Below, piece by piece: positions 22,650 to 34,479 of a DNA stretch of 64,000 nt. Location: NCBI RefSeq assembly GCF_048773025.1, contig NC_133556.1, positions 5,797,001 through 5,861,000 on the forward strand, given 5' to 3'. The DNA is from Camelus bactrianus. Its lineage: Eukaryota > Chordata > Mammalia > Artiodactyla > Camelidae. The notes beneath the pieces are model-generated. The model did not search any database. It had not been told where the DNA came from and saw only the letters and a program-made list of their open reading frames with translations. Every line of letters begins with the position of its first letter. The first letter of the stretch is position 1. A program made the position numbers and the translations under genes.

Positions 22650-22880
22650 GGGGGCAAATCAGTTCTACCTGCTGAGCCTCAATTTCTTTATCTTGAAAAT
22701 GGGGATAATCATTCCCTGCCTCATTGGGTAGTTGTGTGGATTAGTAAAATAACATACCTAAAGTCCCTGTCACATCAAGGGCAGATAGTAGAGTTCCAAT
22801 TTATCTAGATGAGGAAACTCAGAGAGGTTAAGGCACCATCCAAAGGTCACACAGCTCATTAAGGGTGGACGCAGGAATAC
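22650..22880 (-). repeat. MIR-like SINE fragments
   Basis: Two adjoining parts read like MIR: tgagcctcaatttctttatc with gaaaatggggataatcattc, and gatgaggaaactcagagagg with aaggtcacacagctc. They are old and diverged. Strand and exact ends are approximate. Confidence 0.6.
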
Positions 22881-24764
22881 AATTTGTTTTCTTGACTCTC
22901 CAAATGATACTCCTTCTTCTACCCTGCCATGGTTGAAGAGGAGGCCTTCATTCTTTCTTTTTTTTTTTTTTTTTTCTTCTTTTTTCAGCCTCGCCTGAAC
23001 TACAGCAGGGAAGGTATCAGGCTGAAGGATGTCAGGTCTGTTCCCCCTTTTCTCATACCCCTCCTCTTGGTTTCTGCTGCAGGTAACAGACCCTCTCCTC
23101 CCATGGTCAGACTGGGCAAAGCTGACCATCTGCATCCCACCGTACAGGGAGTGTTGGTGGGCATCACCCCCTCCCCCCTCCCCAAGCCACCCCTGCCTCC
23201 ACCCTCACTCCCTTCCTGATGCAGGCTCCCTTCCTCTGGGCTGGGCTGCTCCGCCTGGACAGTTACAAAGATTCTTTGTAATGTGTTTACATGGGGAGGA
23301 GTGAGAGCAGGGGCCTGGCTGTACTCAAACCATATGGGCCCCCAGCCCTGTTTACATAAAAAGAGAAGGAGCCAAGACGGATGACCCCTGTTGCCTGGGG
23401 GCCTGGATTAAAAACAGAACCTAAGTCCAGAGCCCAGGGCTTGGCCTCCTTGTTTCTGGGCTACATCATACAGAGGCAGCGCAGAGGCGCCGCTACCGGG
23501 GGAGGCCTGTTTACTCGGCGGGGTGAGAGCTGTTTGCACAGGGAGGGAGGGGGCTGCGCCATTTGGCTGTCCTCTGGCTGGGGCGGGGGAGCCTTGGCAG
23601 GTCTGGCTGGGGGTGGGGGGAGGCAGTGGGGAGAGACATTCTCAGGTCAGGCACTGTCTGTGTTCCAGGGCCTCTGGGGAGGCGACCCCCTGACAGCAGC
23701 CTTTCAGAGACACTCATCTCTTCTTTGAGATAGGCAGGAGTTCTGTTCTCAGTTTACCTGGAGCTCCAAACTATATCTATTTAGAAATTGTCGATTTCTC
23801 TTCTTCTCTGAATCTTCTCTATTTCTGACATTTATAGCAGCCATCAGGTGATTCTGCTTCCCACCCCACAGACCAGCTCTTTCCCCACAATATCCTTGGA
23901 GATGGTTCACCTTTGCGAAAGAAAGTACAGGCCGTTGTCTTCTGAGGCTGGACAGACCATGTTCCTCAGTCCCCTACAGAGGGCTTTTGCCTCGTCCAAT
24001 GGGATTTGTTTCACATACCCATTCTGGGCACTTCTCTTTCATCATCAACGCTGATGAATTTGCATATGAAAATAACTCTGTGTTATAAGCAGATTCTGTT
24101 CCATTCCTTTTCAAGTCTTCTGTGACCTCCTAGCTGGGAGCTGGGGGAAAACCATGGATTTTGCATACTGAGAGCAACCAAGACATCCGGAGCAGTTTGT
24201 GTATGAGGAAGAGCTCATTATACGCCAGTTCCAAGGAGAACTATCACAAGATTAGGTGAAGTCGTGGCAGGTGCCTTTATGATTTAGCAGGGAAGTGCTT
24301 CTCCAGGGAAACATTTTGTTCTCAGGTCTCAGAAGCCAGGTTGGATGACTTATCTTTAGACAATGCTGGACATGACCCACCTTCCCATGGAAGGACTGGC
24401 CACACTCTGAAGGACTGAGATCTGGAGTTAGGCTTTCTAGGTGGGTGGGTCAAGGTGCAGAGGAAAGAAACCCAAATGAGGACACCAGGAGGACGTCCTA
24501 CCGGTGTGAAACTGAGTGCCCCAAGGGTCTGGGACAGATAGACATAGAATTGGTACTGAGAATCTCACACAAAGTAGCTGGAGGCTCTGACATTAGCTGG
24601 GAACCCAGGGTAGGTGATATGGGGAAGCAGGTAGGCAAAGATTTTCCTATTGAGCCCGACTGGCTTTCTTAATAACTTCCACACAGTGACCTTTGCTTTG
24701 TCTACTGGACTCACAAAAGAGAAATCTGTTTCCTTTTCTACACGTTGAAACAAGAGTCAGGCAC
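22881..24764. other. Intergenic DNA containing a GC-rich candidate regulatory segment
   Basis: A long T run lies near 22955-22975. From 23220 to 23720 the sequence is GC-rich, largely free of recognisable repeats, and holds clustered forkhead motifs (listed separately). No open frame here looks like protein. Confidence 0.45.
23263..23537. promoter_or_regulatory. Forkhead-motif cluster with a 19-bp palindrome (candidate enhancer)
   Basis: TGTTTAC occurs at 23284-23290, 23349-23355 and 23508-23514, and TGTTTGC at 23531-23537, all on the + strand, fitting the forkhead consensus. Just upstream, ttacaaagattctttgtaa (23263-23281) is a perfect inverted repeat with 8-bp arms that includes CAAAG/CTTTG half sites used by TCF/LEF- or HNF4-type factors. 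The function as an enhancer is inferred only. Confidence 0.35.
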
Positions 24765-25124
24765 TGTTATGGGCTGAATTAGGTACCTCCCCCACCTAAA
24801 ATGCGTGTGTTGAAGTCCTAACCCCAGCACCTCAGGATGTAAGTGTATTTGGAGGTAGGGTCTTTAAAGAGGTGATTAAACTAAAATGAGGTCATTAGGG
24901 TTGGGCCTTAATCCAATAGGACTGGTGTCCTTAAAAGAAGAAGAGATTGGGACACAAGCACAGAGGGAAACTGCGTGAGGACACAGGGAGACGATGGCCG
25001 TCTACAAGCCAAGAAGAGAGGCCTCAGAAGGAACCAACCGTGCAGACACCTTGAACTTGGACTTTAGCCTTCAGATGATAATTCAATACATGTCTGTGTT
25101 ATGGCGGCCCCAGCAGTCTAGCAC
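24765..25124 (+). mobile_element. MLT1-type MaLR (ERVL) LTR, sense
   Basis: The copy starts TGTTATGGGCTGAATTAGG and keeps the family order: gttgaagtcctaaccccagc, gtatttggaggtagggtctt, taaagaggtgattaa, aaatgaggtcattagggttg, ggactggtgtccttaaaaga, agccaagaagagaggcctca, and an end at gttatggcggccccagca. It is an ancient solo LTR fossil, almost full length. Confidence 0.88.
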
Positions 25125-27094
25125 GGGCTCCCCACTCAAGCCCCACCTTCAGCCTTCCCTTCTTGCTGAACTCCAGAGGATCTTCCATTGCTCCTTCCCC
25201 ATGTGGCTGCCCCTCCCCTCCCCCTCCCTGCACTCTGGTTAGTTCCAGTGCTCAGAGGTGAAGACTTGCACCCAGTTGACCCGACCATTGAGGAGGAAGG
25301 CATGCCTCTCACTTCGTGTTTGGACACTGTGCTACTGCTCATGGGGCCTGAGATCGATTTAACTTTTACTGACTCGCTCTTGACTCACTTTGAGCTTTCA
25401 GTCCGTGAAGAGCCCTGGGTCTTGTTCACTAACATTGCTGTCAGGAAGCCACACTTTCCATTTCCAGTCCTTCCATACTTATTTTTTCCAGATCGATGTT
25501 CCATCTTGGATGGTGGCCACAGGGGTATTTTATAGACTTTTCCACCTACGTGGAGAGCTCTTGGCCCTATTCCATTTTAACTCATCCATCCCCTGTTTGT
25601 GGATCTGGTGGGGTGGGGAGATGGGGGAGGAAGGACAGAAATTGCCTCTCTGCCTTCAGCATACTAGTTAACACTGTTAGCTTAGGGTCATGTGCTAATC
25701 TACCTTTATGACACCAACATTCTCAAAACATTGATAAAACAGGAAGCTGGTCATATAAAGCTCATGTAAGAGGATCCTGTTGAACAGGAAACAATGGAAC
25801 AGAACCCAGTGGTAGCTGGCTCCGGAGACTCCATTCAAAGGTGATGTGAATTTGTTTATATAACTTGGTTCTGGTAATTCAACCAACTAAAAAAATCCAT
25901 CCAACTCTGCCCTTACCTGCCTTCCATTCATATAGCAAATGCTCACTGAGGACCACTCTGCTCCAGCCTGTCCCCCTGAAATAAGATCAGAAAATCACTG
26001 TCTTCTCTAGAAAGCACTGTCCCCAAGTGTTTGTGCTTTGTATTTTGCACGAGCTTCTTCATTCTAGAGCTCCAAGATTTAGTGATGAAGCCTTTTTTAC
26101 TCCAGCCACACAGCCTGTAGTTTCTCAGACTTACAAGTCTTACATATAATATCCTCCTGGACTTCAGCTTCTGGCCATTTGGCAGACAAGATGGTCAGAG
26201 AAACCCTCCCTATTGAATGTATGGAAAAATGATGGCTTCCCTGAAAAAGGCAGCTTTTATTAATGGGTGAATGAGCTGATTGGAAAGTAAGGGAATTCCT
26301 TGGAGGCTGGAAATGATGATTCGGAGGAATAAGCACACCCTCGAGAGACTTTTCCCTAAGGTGTCTGCTCGCCTCTGGCAGCCAGAGTATAGGCTTTAAC
26401 AGGCCACTCATGACGGGGACCGGAGACAAAGCTGGGGGCCCTAGACCTCTGCCTAAAGCTACGACCCTCAAGAGACAACACTCTGAAGGGTGAATGAGAG
26501 CCACACCAAAGAAGAAAACAATGTGGCGTGGCTGGTTGGGCCTTGGAGAATTCCCAGCCACAAGACCACCCTCACAAAGGTCTGGGGCCTGAAATCACAC
26601 TCTCTGAGTGACCCCAACGATCTCTAGCTAAATTTGGCTTATAGCAATGCTGACTTACTAATGCTCCTGGCACAAGACTGAATCAAGCACAGATTCTCAC
26701 TATAAACCCAGGGTTCAACTGGCTCTACAGAGAGAACCCTCAGGAACGCACAATGAAACAGCCCCAAGGTCCCTAGTGCCTGGTGTCAGCAACACCTTCA
26801 AGGTTGCATCCTTTCAGTACTAACTCCACCAGCTTTCACACCAAGTCACACTTGGGAGCCCATGGTTTCTGGAGTGCCTACAGAAACGTTTATGTGTTCA
26901 GGGCAACCCTCCAGTCCTTGAGGACAGTATCTCTTTATAATAGGAAATCATTACATTGAGCGGTATGTGCAACACTTTTACCTTCAAGTTCTTTCAAAAC
27001 TCTCGGGTGATGCCACCTGATCGCATTAGCTGACTGTGTTTGCCAAAGGTCTAGAACCTCAGGGCTACCAGCACTATCTCATAGAGATCCTCTG
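25125..27094. other. Intergenic DNA, nothing recognised
   Basis: No exon, RNA gene or clear repeat was recognised with confidence. Open frames are short and without domain signatures. Confidence 0.4.
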
Positions 27095-27190
27095 ACTATT
27101 TGTGGGACCAGCAATCCCATTTCTTGGAATCTGCCCTTAGGAAATAATGAGAGATGCCTTTAGTGATTGTGCACAAAGATGTTTTGCTTT
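27095..27190 (+). repeat. Old LINE (L1/HAL1-like) fragment
   Basis: The text cagcaatcccatttcttgga and gcccttaggaaataatgaga followed by gtgcacaaagatgttt matches a common old L1-type segment in the sense direction. Confidence 0.6.
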
Positions 27191-27289
27191 TCTCGTAGCA
27201 TCACTGTGGGACTGTCTTACCTGATTATTTACTTGTCTCTTTTCCCCCATGTGGGTGTAAGCTCCATTATTGTCTCTTCTAATTCGGAT

Positions 27290-27720
27290 GATAAGAATAG
27301 AATAATGATAATGATGACAATGATAGGTAACGTGCCTTGAGTGTTGACTGTGTACCGAGCATTTTGCTATGTACTTTATATACTTTATGTATTATTTATG
27401 CATTATGTCATTAACTCCCACAAAGACTTTATGAGGTTAGTATAATTACCACCATTGTCAATTGTTGTCAATAATGATCATGTGCTTAGCATGTATGAGG
27501 TTCTCGGTTCAATCTCCAGTACCTCCGTTAAAAAAATTAAAATAAATAAACAAATAAACCTAATTACCTCCCCTCTGCCTCAAGGAAAAAATCTAAAAAT
27601 AGTAATGATCCATTATTAACTATCATCATTTTACATATGAAGGAACTGAAGGCTTAGAGAGGTTATTAAAAAGCCCCCAAACACATAACTAGTTAGTGGT
27701 GGAGTTTTACGTTTTCAGTA
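27290..27720. repeat. MIR pieces interrupted by a 5'-truncated tRNA SINE
   Basis: MIR-like text flanks both sides (gtaacgtgccttgagtgttg and gcattttgctatgtacttta on the left; atgaaggaactgaaggctta with gagaggttatt on the right). Between them, about 27478-27600 (+), lies tgtgcttagcatgtatgagg and ggttcaatctccagtacctc with an A-rich tail, a Vic-1-type SINE lacking its A-box end. Confidence 0.7.
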
Positions 27721-29804
27721 AGTCCGCTGTGCCTGGTGTATGAAACTTAAAAGGAGCTCCCCTCCTCTTAATCACTCCATGAAATAGGCAGTATCTCAGA
27801 GAAGAGTGTCCTAGATATTTAAGTTTCTTGTCTAATGTGGCAGGATCAGTTGGTTATTCTTCAGATCTCTAATCCTACTGCCCCTCAGGTCTCAGCTGTC
27901 CCATTTTTCTCCCCGGTTGGTAGAGCCCTGATTTTGTTTAGGCTCTCACTTTACACAGAACTCACAGGTACCATATCCCAGGTAGTGAATCTTCATATGT
28001 CTTAGTCAGTCATGGTAATTTCATCCTCTGTGCTCTGGTGCTTGTTGGCATGAGCTGACATTCTTCTAGCTGAAGAGGCATGAAAGTCTATGGTGAATGG
28101 AGGCAGGGGGAAAGAGTTATGAGAATTTTCTTACTCTTAAAAGGGGACGCAAGACAGAAGACAGCCCAATCCCTTTTCCATCCTCTGGATATGGTATGAA
28201 GAGGAGATGATTGGTGCTGTGGCAACCATCTTGGGACCATGAGGGGAAACTGCCAGAAGTAACTGTCAAGTATGTTGCCCATTTTTCTCACTTGTCTTTT
28301 AATTTTGTACAAGGTTTTTTTTTCTGTTTAAAAACTGGTTTTAACAGTATTTTCATTTTAAAATGTTCATTTTTATGGTTCCTGTTTCTGGTATTGTTTG
28401 AATTGGAACTTTGGGTGATAGAAACTGAGCTAAAATAAGCTTAGGCAAGAGACAGAATTTAGGAAAGGACAAGGGTGTGACCTAGCAGTGCAGGAAGCAG
28501 GGGCTAGGCACCACCTCTTTGCCTCTCACCTTGCTTTTCTCTCCTTATCAGTGTTCTTTTCTCATGATGGCTATATGCAGAAGGCTAGAATCACCTCCAG
28601 AGGCAGTGCCAGAGCACACACCTCCTCAGTTTCATGATCAGAGATGGGCATTCAAGGACTCTCAAAGCAGCTCAGATTGGTGGCCAGGGGAGTGATTAGC
28701 TCAGATGGGAGGAGGAGCTCACCTCTAGACCAGCAGCCATGGCCAGGAAGATGGAGTCACGTAAGGAGAGGACCCCTCTGTTCAAACCACATGTCCCTGG
28801 CGGGGCGAGGTAGGGTTGGGAAAGGGGAGTGGGAGGATGGGGGAGGTTCCTCAGAAGACAGGAGGCTGCTGGGCAGACAAGCCAGTGGATGCCTACCCCC
28901 TCCGATGCCGTGCTGAACAACCTCCCACTTCCCAAAGTGTGCAGACAGTCATGGCTCTTTTCTTCTATTACCCGTGTGACTTTGTATGTGACATGTAAGG
29001 GTTTAATCCTTCTGGAGTTTATTTTGATGTAAGTACACATCTAATGTTCTATGTTCCCCAAATTGATTGCCAGTTACCCCAACACACGCCCACACGGCGA
29101 GTCACGGAAGTAAGACCTGCAGCAACTACGCGTGTTTTCTTCCTTACCTGTACTATATATTTGCATATGTATTTATATATTTCTGTGCATTCACCGATCT
29201 GTCTTTTTTCTTCTCTCTGTTTCTCCTACTATTTTATAAAGAGTGTTATTAATCTTAACATCAGAAATGGTTAACTTGCAGTTTAGATTTTGGGTTACAG
29301 ACTATACAGGTGAGCTTGGCACCGAGCCAGAAATTCACACCCAGTGGTGAGTACAGTGACTGACAGGGCTTTGTGGAAAAGGGCGAAAGCATCTCATTCA
29401 TATGAGGGACTGTTGCGTCATCTTAAGGGAAAGTGTAACATGTTTTGTTGTTACTGTGGACGTGTGGAAGTTAAATCTGGATGGACCGTGAGAATGAGTG
29501 TGGTGGACTCTGCCTGTTTGCTCTCAGCTCCCAGGTTGATTCTCTCCCTTCTGGGTTTCATTCTGTATTGAAAACATCTGGGACTGTGTAAATTACATTT
29601 TCCAGACTCCTTTGCCAACAGGTGACTCTGGTGTCATTTCCTGCGGGGTAGTGGCAGCAGCAACAGCTTTGGTGTTGGTGATTGTGAGCTGACAGCTGGT
29701 GCTGAAGCAATGGCCCGGGGGTCCAGGTCCACAGATGCCCAGGATCTGGGAGCTGGATGTCCAGCCCACAGCGAGGGTTTGAAGGTTTCTTCCCTCAGGA
29801 AACT
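27721..29804. other. Intergenic DNA, nothing recognised
   Basis: No exon or strong repeat signature was recognised. The tract is A/T-rich in places (28310-28440, 29150-29260), and frames found there are hydrophobic low-complexity translations without family features. Confidence 0.4.
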
Positions 29805-30314
29805 AGTGGGCAGAACAACCCCCCCACAGCCAAATATCTATGTCCTGATCTTGAAACCTGTAAATATGTTCTCTTTTGTGGTGTAAAAAAAAAAAAAGAC
29901 TTTGCAGGTATGATTAAATCAGGGATCTCAAGGTGAGGGGTCTTGATGTAATAACAAGGGGCCTTGTAAGAGGGAGGCAGAAGGCTTAGAGTCAGAGAGT
30001 AAGGATGTGAGGGTGGAAGTAGAGGTCAGAGAGAGAAGGATAGAGATTTGAAGATGCTATGCTACTGGGTTTGAAGATAGTGGCAAGGGACCACAAACCA
30101 AGGAATGCAGGTGGCCTGTGAAAGATAGAAAGAACAGGAGATGGATTCTCCCCTCAAGCCTCCAGCAGGAACGCAGCCCTGCTGACATCTTGATTTTAGC
30201 CCTGTAAGACTCAATTCAGACTTCTGACCTCCAGAATTTTAAGAACATTAATTTGTATTGTTTAAAACACTAAATTTGCTATTATTTATCATAGCACTAA
30301 TAGGAAACTAACAC
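29805..30314 (+). mobile_element. MLT1-type MaLR (ERVL) LTR, older subfamily, sense
   Basis: Signatures run in order: gtgggcagaacaa, aaacctgtaaatatgttctc, gactttgcaggtatgattaa, aaggggccttgtaagaggga, accacaaaccaaggaatgca, atggattctcccctcaagcc, ggaacgcagccctgctgaca, agacttctgacctccagaat and an end taggaaactaacaca. It is an ancient solo LTR fossil of a different MLT1 branch from its neighbours. Confidence 0.82.
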
Positions 30315-30807
30315 AGAAACCGATTTGCCCCAGAGAAAGGCTTCTAGAAACTACGTCTGGGAATCTGCCAGCAGAAGTTGGCTGACAGGCCAGTCACACT
30401 AGCATTCAGTGAAACTGCTTAATCTGGTTTTATTACTACGTATATGCCCTAAGGGCTGTGAGACTGGAGGAGACCACGGGGAGTTAGCTCCAGGATAAGG
30501 CTGAGAGGCAGCATCATGCCATGCCCAGAAGGGCAGTCCCATCGGAAGACTGAAGCCTCGTCACCGAGCAGGACTTGTCTGCCAGCCTCTCTGGTGAGGC
30601 GGACCCTGTCTCAGGAGGCTTCGCAAACCTTCGTGCAAATAAACTTGCAGAGGACACATTCCTCCAGTTCCAAAGGCCCAGACATGCCTGAATCCCAAAG
30701 TGGATTCAGGTGAGAACCAAGGTGTCCCTTCCTCAACAGCCAGACCTATGTTACCCTCAACAGTCGCCTGGCAGTAGGCACCACTGAGCCCAGTTTGTCA
30801 CTGAGGA

Positions 30808-31193
30808 ACTGTAGCCACTAGGGCTGCCATAACAAAGCACCACGCCCCTGGGGGGCTCACACCTCACACAATAAACATGTACTGTCTCGTCGTTCTGGAG
30901 GCGGGAAGTCCAAGACCAAAGTGTTGGCGCGGTTGGTTCTTTTTGACACCTCTCTCCTTGGCTTGTAGACAGCCATCATCTCCCTGTGTCCTCACGTGGT
31001 CTTCCCTTTGTTTGTGTCCCACTCTCTCCTTCTTTTAAGGACACCAGTCCTATGGGAGTAAGGCCCACCCGCATGACCTCATTTTAGTTTAATCACCTCT
31101 TTAAAGACCCTACCACCAAAGGTCACGTTCTGATGTAGTGGGGGCTAAGACTCCAGCATACCTTTTGGGAGGACACAAATCAACCCACGACAC
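30808..31193 (-). mobile_element. MLT1-type MaLR (ERVL) LTR, antisense
   Basis: The + strand begins ctgtagccactagggctgcc then ataacaaagcacca, continues through gttctggaggcgggaagtcc, ctctctccttggcttgtaga, aaggacaccagtcctatggg and ctttaaagaccctacc, and ends at caacccacgacaca. It is the reverse complement of the MLT1 type at 24765 and an ancient fossil. A MIR fragment (about 31195-31280) follows directly. Confidence 0.87.
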
Positions 31194-31194
31194 A

Positions 31195-31280
31195 GAAACT
31201 CAGAGAGGTTAACTAACTGCCCAAACTCACACAGCGAGTTAGTATTTCAGCAAAGATTTAAACCCCAGTCTGACCCTAAG
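31195..31280. repeat. MIR fragment
   Basis: The text aaactcagagaggttaacta with cccaaactcacacagcgagt and ccccagtctgac is the typical 3' half of a MIR element abutting the MaLR LTR. Confidence 0.75.
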
Positions 31281-32544
31281 AATCAAGTGGATCGTGTGCT
31301 TTGCTGTCCTTCATATGCAGCCACCAGACGTAGCAGGAAAAAAATTCAAAGCTTATGTATTTTCTCTTCCAAGCTGGGTTTCTTAATTCCTTATGGTTTC
31401 TGGAAATGTTTTCCATCTCTTTGGGCAAGAGAAAGGTTTTTCTGTTATTCACCCACCCTGTCTCCACCCTTTCCCTCATCACACACCCCTGACAGGTGCT
31501 TCACACAGGCTTGTCTCAGTGAAACCTACTTGACCACGGTACAAGTCAATATTTGAGTAGCACTTCTCAGAAGCTTTCCCAAGTGCTGGCTCATCTTGTC
31601 CTGGATGGTGGAAAGGGGACTACATTTTTTTCATTTTCTTCGTGACCTACTGCCGCTGGAAGACATGAGATTTGGGGTCACACAAATCAGAAAGTGGACT
31701 AGGACTTGACTGAGGTCTCCTCAGGTAGACCCATCCAAGGGCGCCTTTGTGGCTTTCTTCCATCCCCGCCATCCAAAAGCAGGGCAGCTTGCAGACTCCG
31801 TGAGAGTTTGTTCACGATCATCACCCTCCCCGTGTGCAGAGGGCCACAAAAAGTCAGGAAGGTTGGTTCTGGTCTAAGACAGTGATGTCAAGGGTTAAGA
31901 ACAACCAGCTGCAACCATCAATATCCTTCACAGAAAGCCTGATAGTCCACCTCCAGGATGTACAATTTCCTCATGTGATGCAAAGAAAGACTATTTTCTG
32001 AATGGGGCGGAATTGCACCAGTGCTTCCATACTGTTGGGGAGGACCAGCATTCACTTCTCGGAGCAGATGGCTTTTTGTTCAGGAAAACCCCTCCAGGAA
32101 ATTTATCTAAGGAAAGGGAGGCCCCTCGGCCATAGGGCTCCTTAGACAAGAGGTAACACATGGCCACCTACATGCAAATCTATCTACACCCAACTCAGAG
32201 GGGGCATGGGTACATGCCCTGTGCAAAGTGTGCCCCATGTTTGTTGGCTAAGTACCACATGAAAATTGAGACACTTCGTTGAAACATCCCACTTCTCTTT
32301 TCCCCTTGGAAAAATCAGCCTTTCTGGTAATTCTGAGTCCACACCCAGCAACAGCAGCCCGCTGAGTGATCACCTCTCTCGTCTAGGGCCTGTGCTCAAC
32401 AGGTGGGCAGTTACCCATAGACCCACTTCACACTCAGGTAACAAATTTATCCCAGCCACTGGCTGCCTGGCACCTGGGGGCATTTGGGGGTAGGGCCGAT
32501 GGACATGAGACAGGAGGGAAGGGGGCAGGGCACAACCCTTAAAA
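31281..32544. other. Intergenic DNA, nothing recognised
   Basis: No exon was recognised. Open frames near 31.3-31.5 kb on both strands are mutual shadows with no family signature. Confidence 0.4.
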
Positions 32545-32960
32545 GAATAACACAGCAGTTAGCACCAAGATGGCGGAAGATTGAACTCCCAGTAGATCTC
32601 GAGCTTCAATATACACTCACTGTAATACATTAGCATGCTAAATGGCACTCGCACAGGTGCCATGACAGTTCTGAGGCTGGCTGTAAAAGACCAAAGAGTG
32701 AGTGACGGCAAATTCCTGGGAATCCCAGCCCCTTCCCCAAAGTATTTGGAATAATCCTCCCACTTGTTAGCATATGAAGTTACCAGCCTATAAAAACTAG
32801 CAACCCCACACCCCTTGGTTTTCTCTCTCCCTCTCCCTCTCTCTCTTCTGAAAGACCACGACCAAGACCTTGGACATGACCATCCTCTCATGCCCCATTT
32901 TCCTGCATCAGACATACATAAAGAGGAATCAACGTTCAATAGAATAAGCTCCAAGAGATC
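32545..32960 (+). mobile_element. Probable degraded ERV LTR
   Basis: The organisation is LTR-like: caccaagatggcggaaga near the 5' side, gttagcatatgaagttacca followed by a TATA box (cctataaaaactagc, about 32788-32802), then a CT-rich leader ctctctccctctccctctct. The family is unidentified and the ends uncertain. It is a fossil, and a long open frame on the minus strand across it has no viral or host similarity that I can see. Confidence 0.4.
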
Positions 32961-33489
32961 GTTAGGATCACAGAAGAAAGATGTGAGGAAGGATCTGGAT
33001 GAAACAGAGGGCTTGAAAGGGGGCCAAGCTCTAGAGAGCTGTGCAGGTATAAATTCCTGATGGCTGAGATGGCTGCCAATGTTGAAAACCTTGAGTTTGA
33101 TTCCAGTCTGCACTGTTACAATCGTTTTCATTGATTCAGAAACTGAGGATGAAATCTATTGGACACAACAGTCATGTGTTACGGACCTTTCATAAATCCA
33201 GAAACTGAAGAACAGGCTGTTCCAAACCAGGGGACCCAGAGTAGACAGCAGCAGGCTGGGGCAGCAGGAGGGGAAAGGGCAACACAGCTGACCTTAGAGC
33301 AAGCTTGAGGCAACCCTTTTCCTGCTACCGGCGAGCACCCTTCAGGAGTGGGGCCCCATGGAACCCTTAATTGTGCCCTGGGAAACCTGCAGCCGGGCCA
33401 GGTTTATTTATGTGGCTCTGGATATATGCAGCAGTTCACTTTGTATTTTGGTGACCCACACATTGGTCTGCTGTACTCACCAGACTATA

Positions 33490-33615
33490 AATTGCTTGAA
33501 AGAAAATGAAAATAAATGTATGTGTGTATATGCATGACTGGGGCATTTTGCTGTACACCAGAGATTGACACATTGTGAGTGACTATACTTCGATTTTAAA
33601 ATTTTTTAATAAATA
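33490..33615 (+). repeat. L1 3' end, sense
   Basis: The stretch gcattttgctgtacaccaga, then gactatacttcgattttaaa and a taaataaataaa tail, is the typical 3' terminus of an artiodactyl L1. Confidence 0.75.
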
Positions 33616-33849
33616 AATAAATTGCTTGAAGACCAGTGCTTTATCACTTTTGTATCCTCCAAAATTAATCCTTGATACATAATAGATGATAAATGGCTAT
33701 GAGTAAATAAGTAAGTTCTGCCATAACTCCGATGTGACCCAAGAGGTTAAGTAAGGTTAATGGAAGGACATTTGCTACCCTTCTGGTGTAATTAACTTTG
33801 CTGCAAGATAAAGATAAGAACTGAACCTCTTTGGCGAAGAAATATGGCT

Positions 33850-34445
33850 ATATTTTTTTTATTGAAGTATTGTTGATGTACAATATTATATAATTTACAA
33901 GTGTACAGTAGAGTGATTCACAATTTTTGAAGGTTATACTCCATGTATAGTTAATATAAAATATTGGTTCTAGTCCCTCTGCTGTACAGTATATCCTTGA
34001 GGCTTATTTTATTTATAGTAGTTTGTACCTCTTAACCTCCACACCTAACATTGTCCCTCCCCCTTCCTTCTCACCGTTGGTAAGTTTTCTGTATCTATAA
34101 AGTCCCCACTAGTTTATTCTCTTTATCTGTGAGTCTGTGTCTTTTTTGTTATATTCACTAGTTAACTTGTTGTATTTTTTAGATTTCACATGTAAGTGAT
34201 ATCATATGGTATTTGTCTTTCTCTGTCCGACTTATTTCACTAAGCATAATACCCTCCAAGTCCATCCATGATGTTGCAAATGGCAAAATTTAATTCTTTT
34301 TTATGGCTGAGTGGTATTCCATTGTATGTATGTATGTGTGTGTGTGTGTATACATACATATATATATGTTATCACATCTTCTTAATGCATTCATCTGTTA
34401 ATGGACACTTAGATTGCTTCCATATCTTGGCAATTTGTAAATAAT
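33850..34445 (-). repeat. L1 3' region, antisense, with microsatellite
   Basis: The + strand reads tattgaagtattgttgatgt, ctgctgtacagtatatcctt, gtgagtctgtgtcttttttg, aagtccatccatgatgttgc, tggctgagtggtattccatt and ttaatggacacttagattgc, the standard reverse complement of an L1 3' part. A (gtat)n(gt)n(atac)n-type microsatellite occupies about 34324-34372. Confidence 0.88.
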
Positions 34446-34479
34446 GGTAGTATATATGTTTTTAAAGCTCATACTATTA

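Noticed and set aside
32559-33131. 190-codon open frame on the minus strand
   Set aside because: It covers a probable LTR and neighbouring DNA and shows no recognisable viral or host motif.
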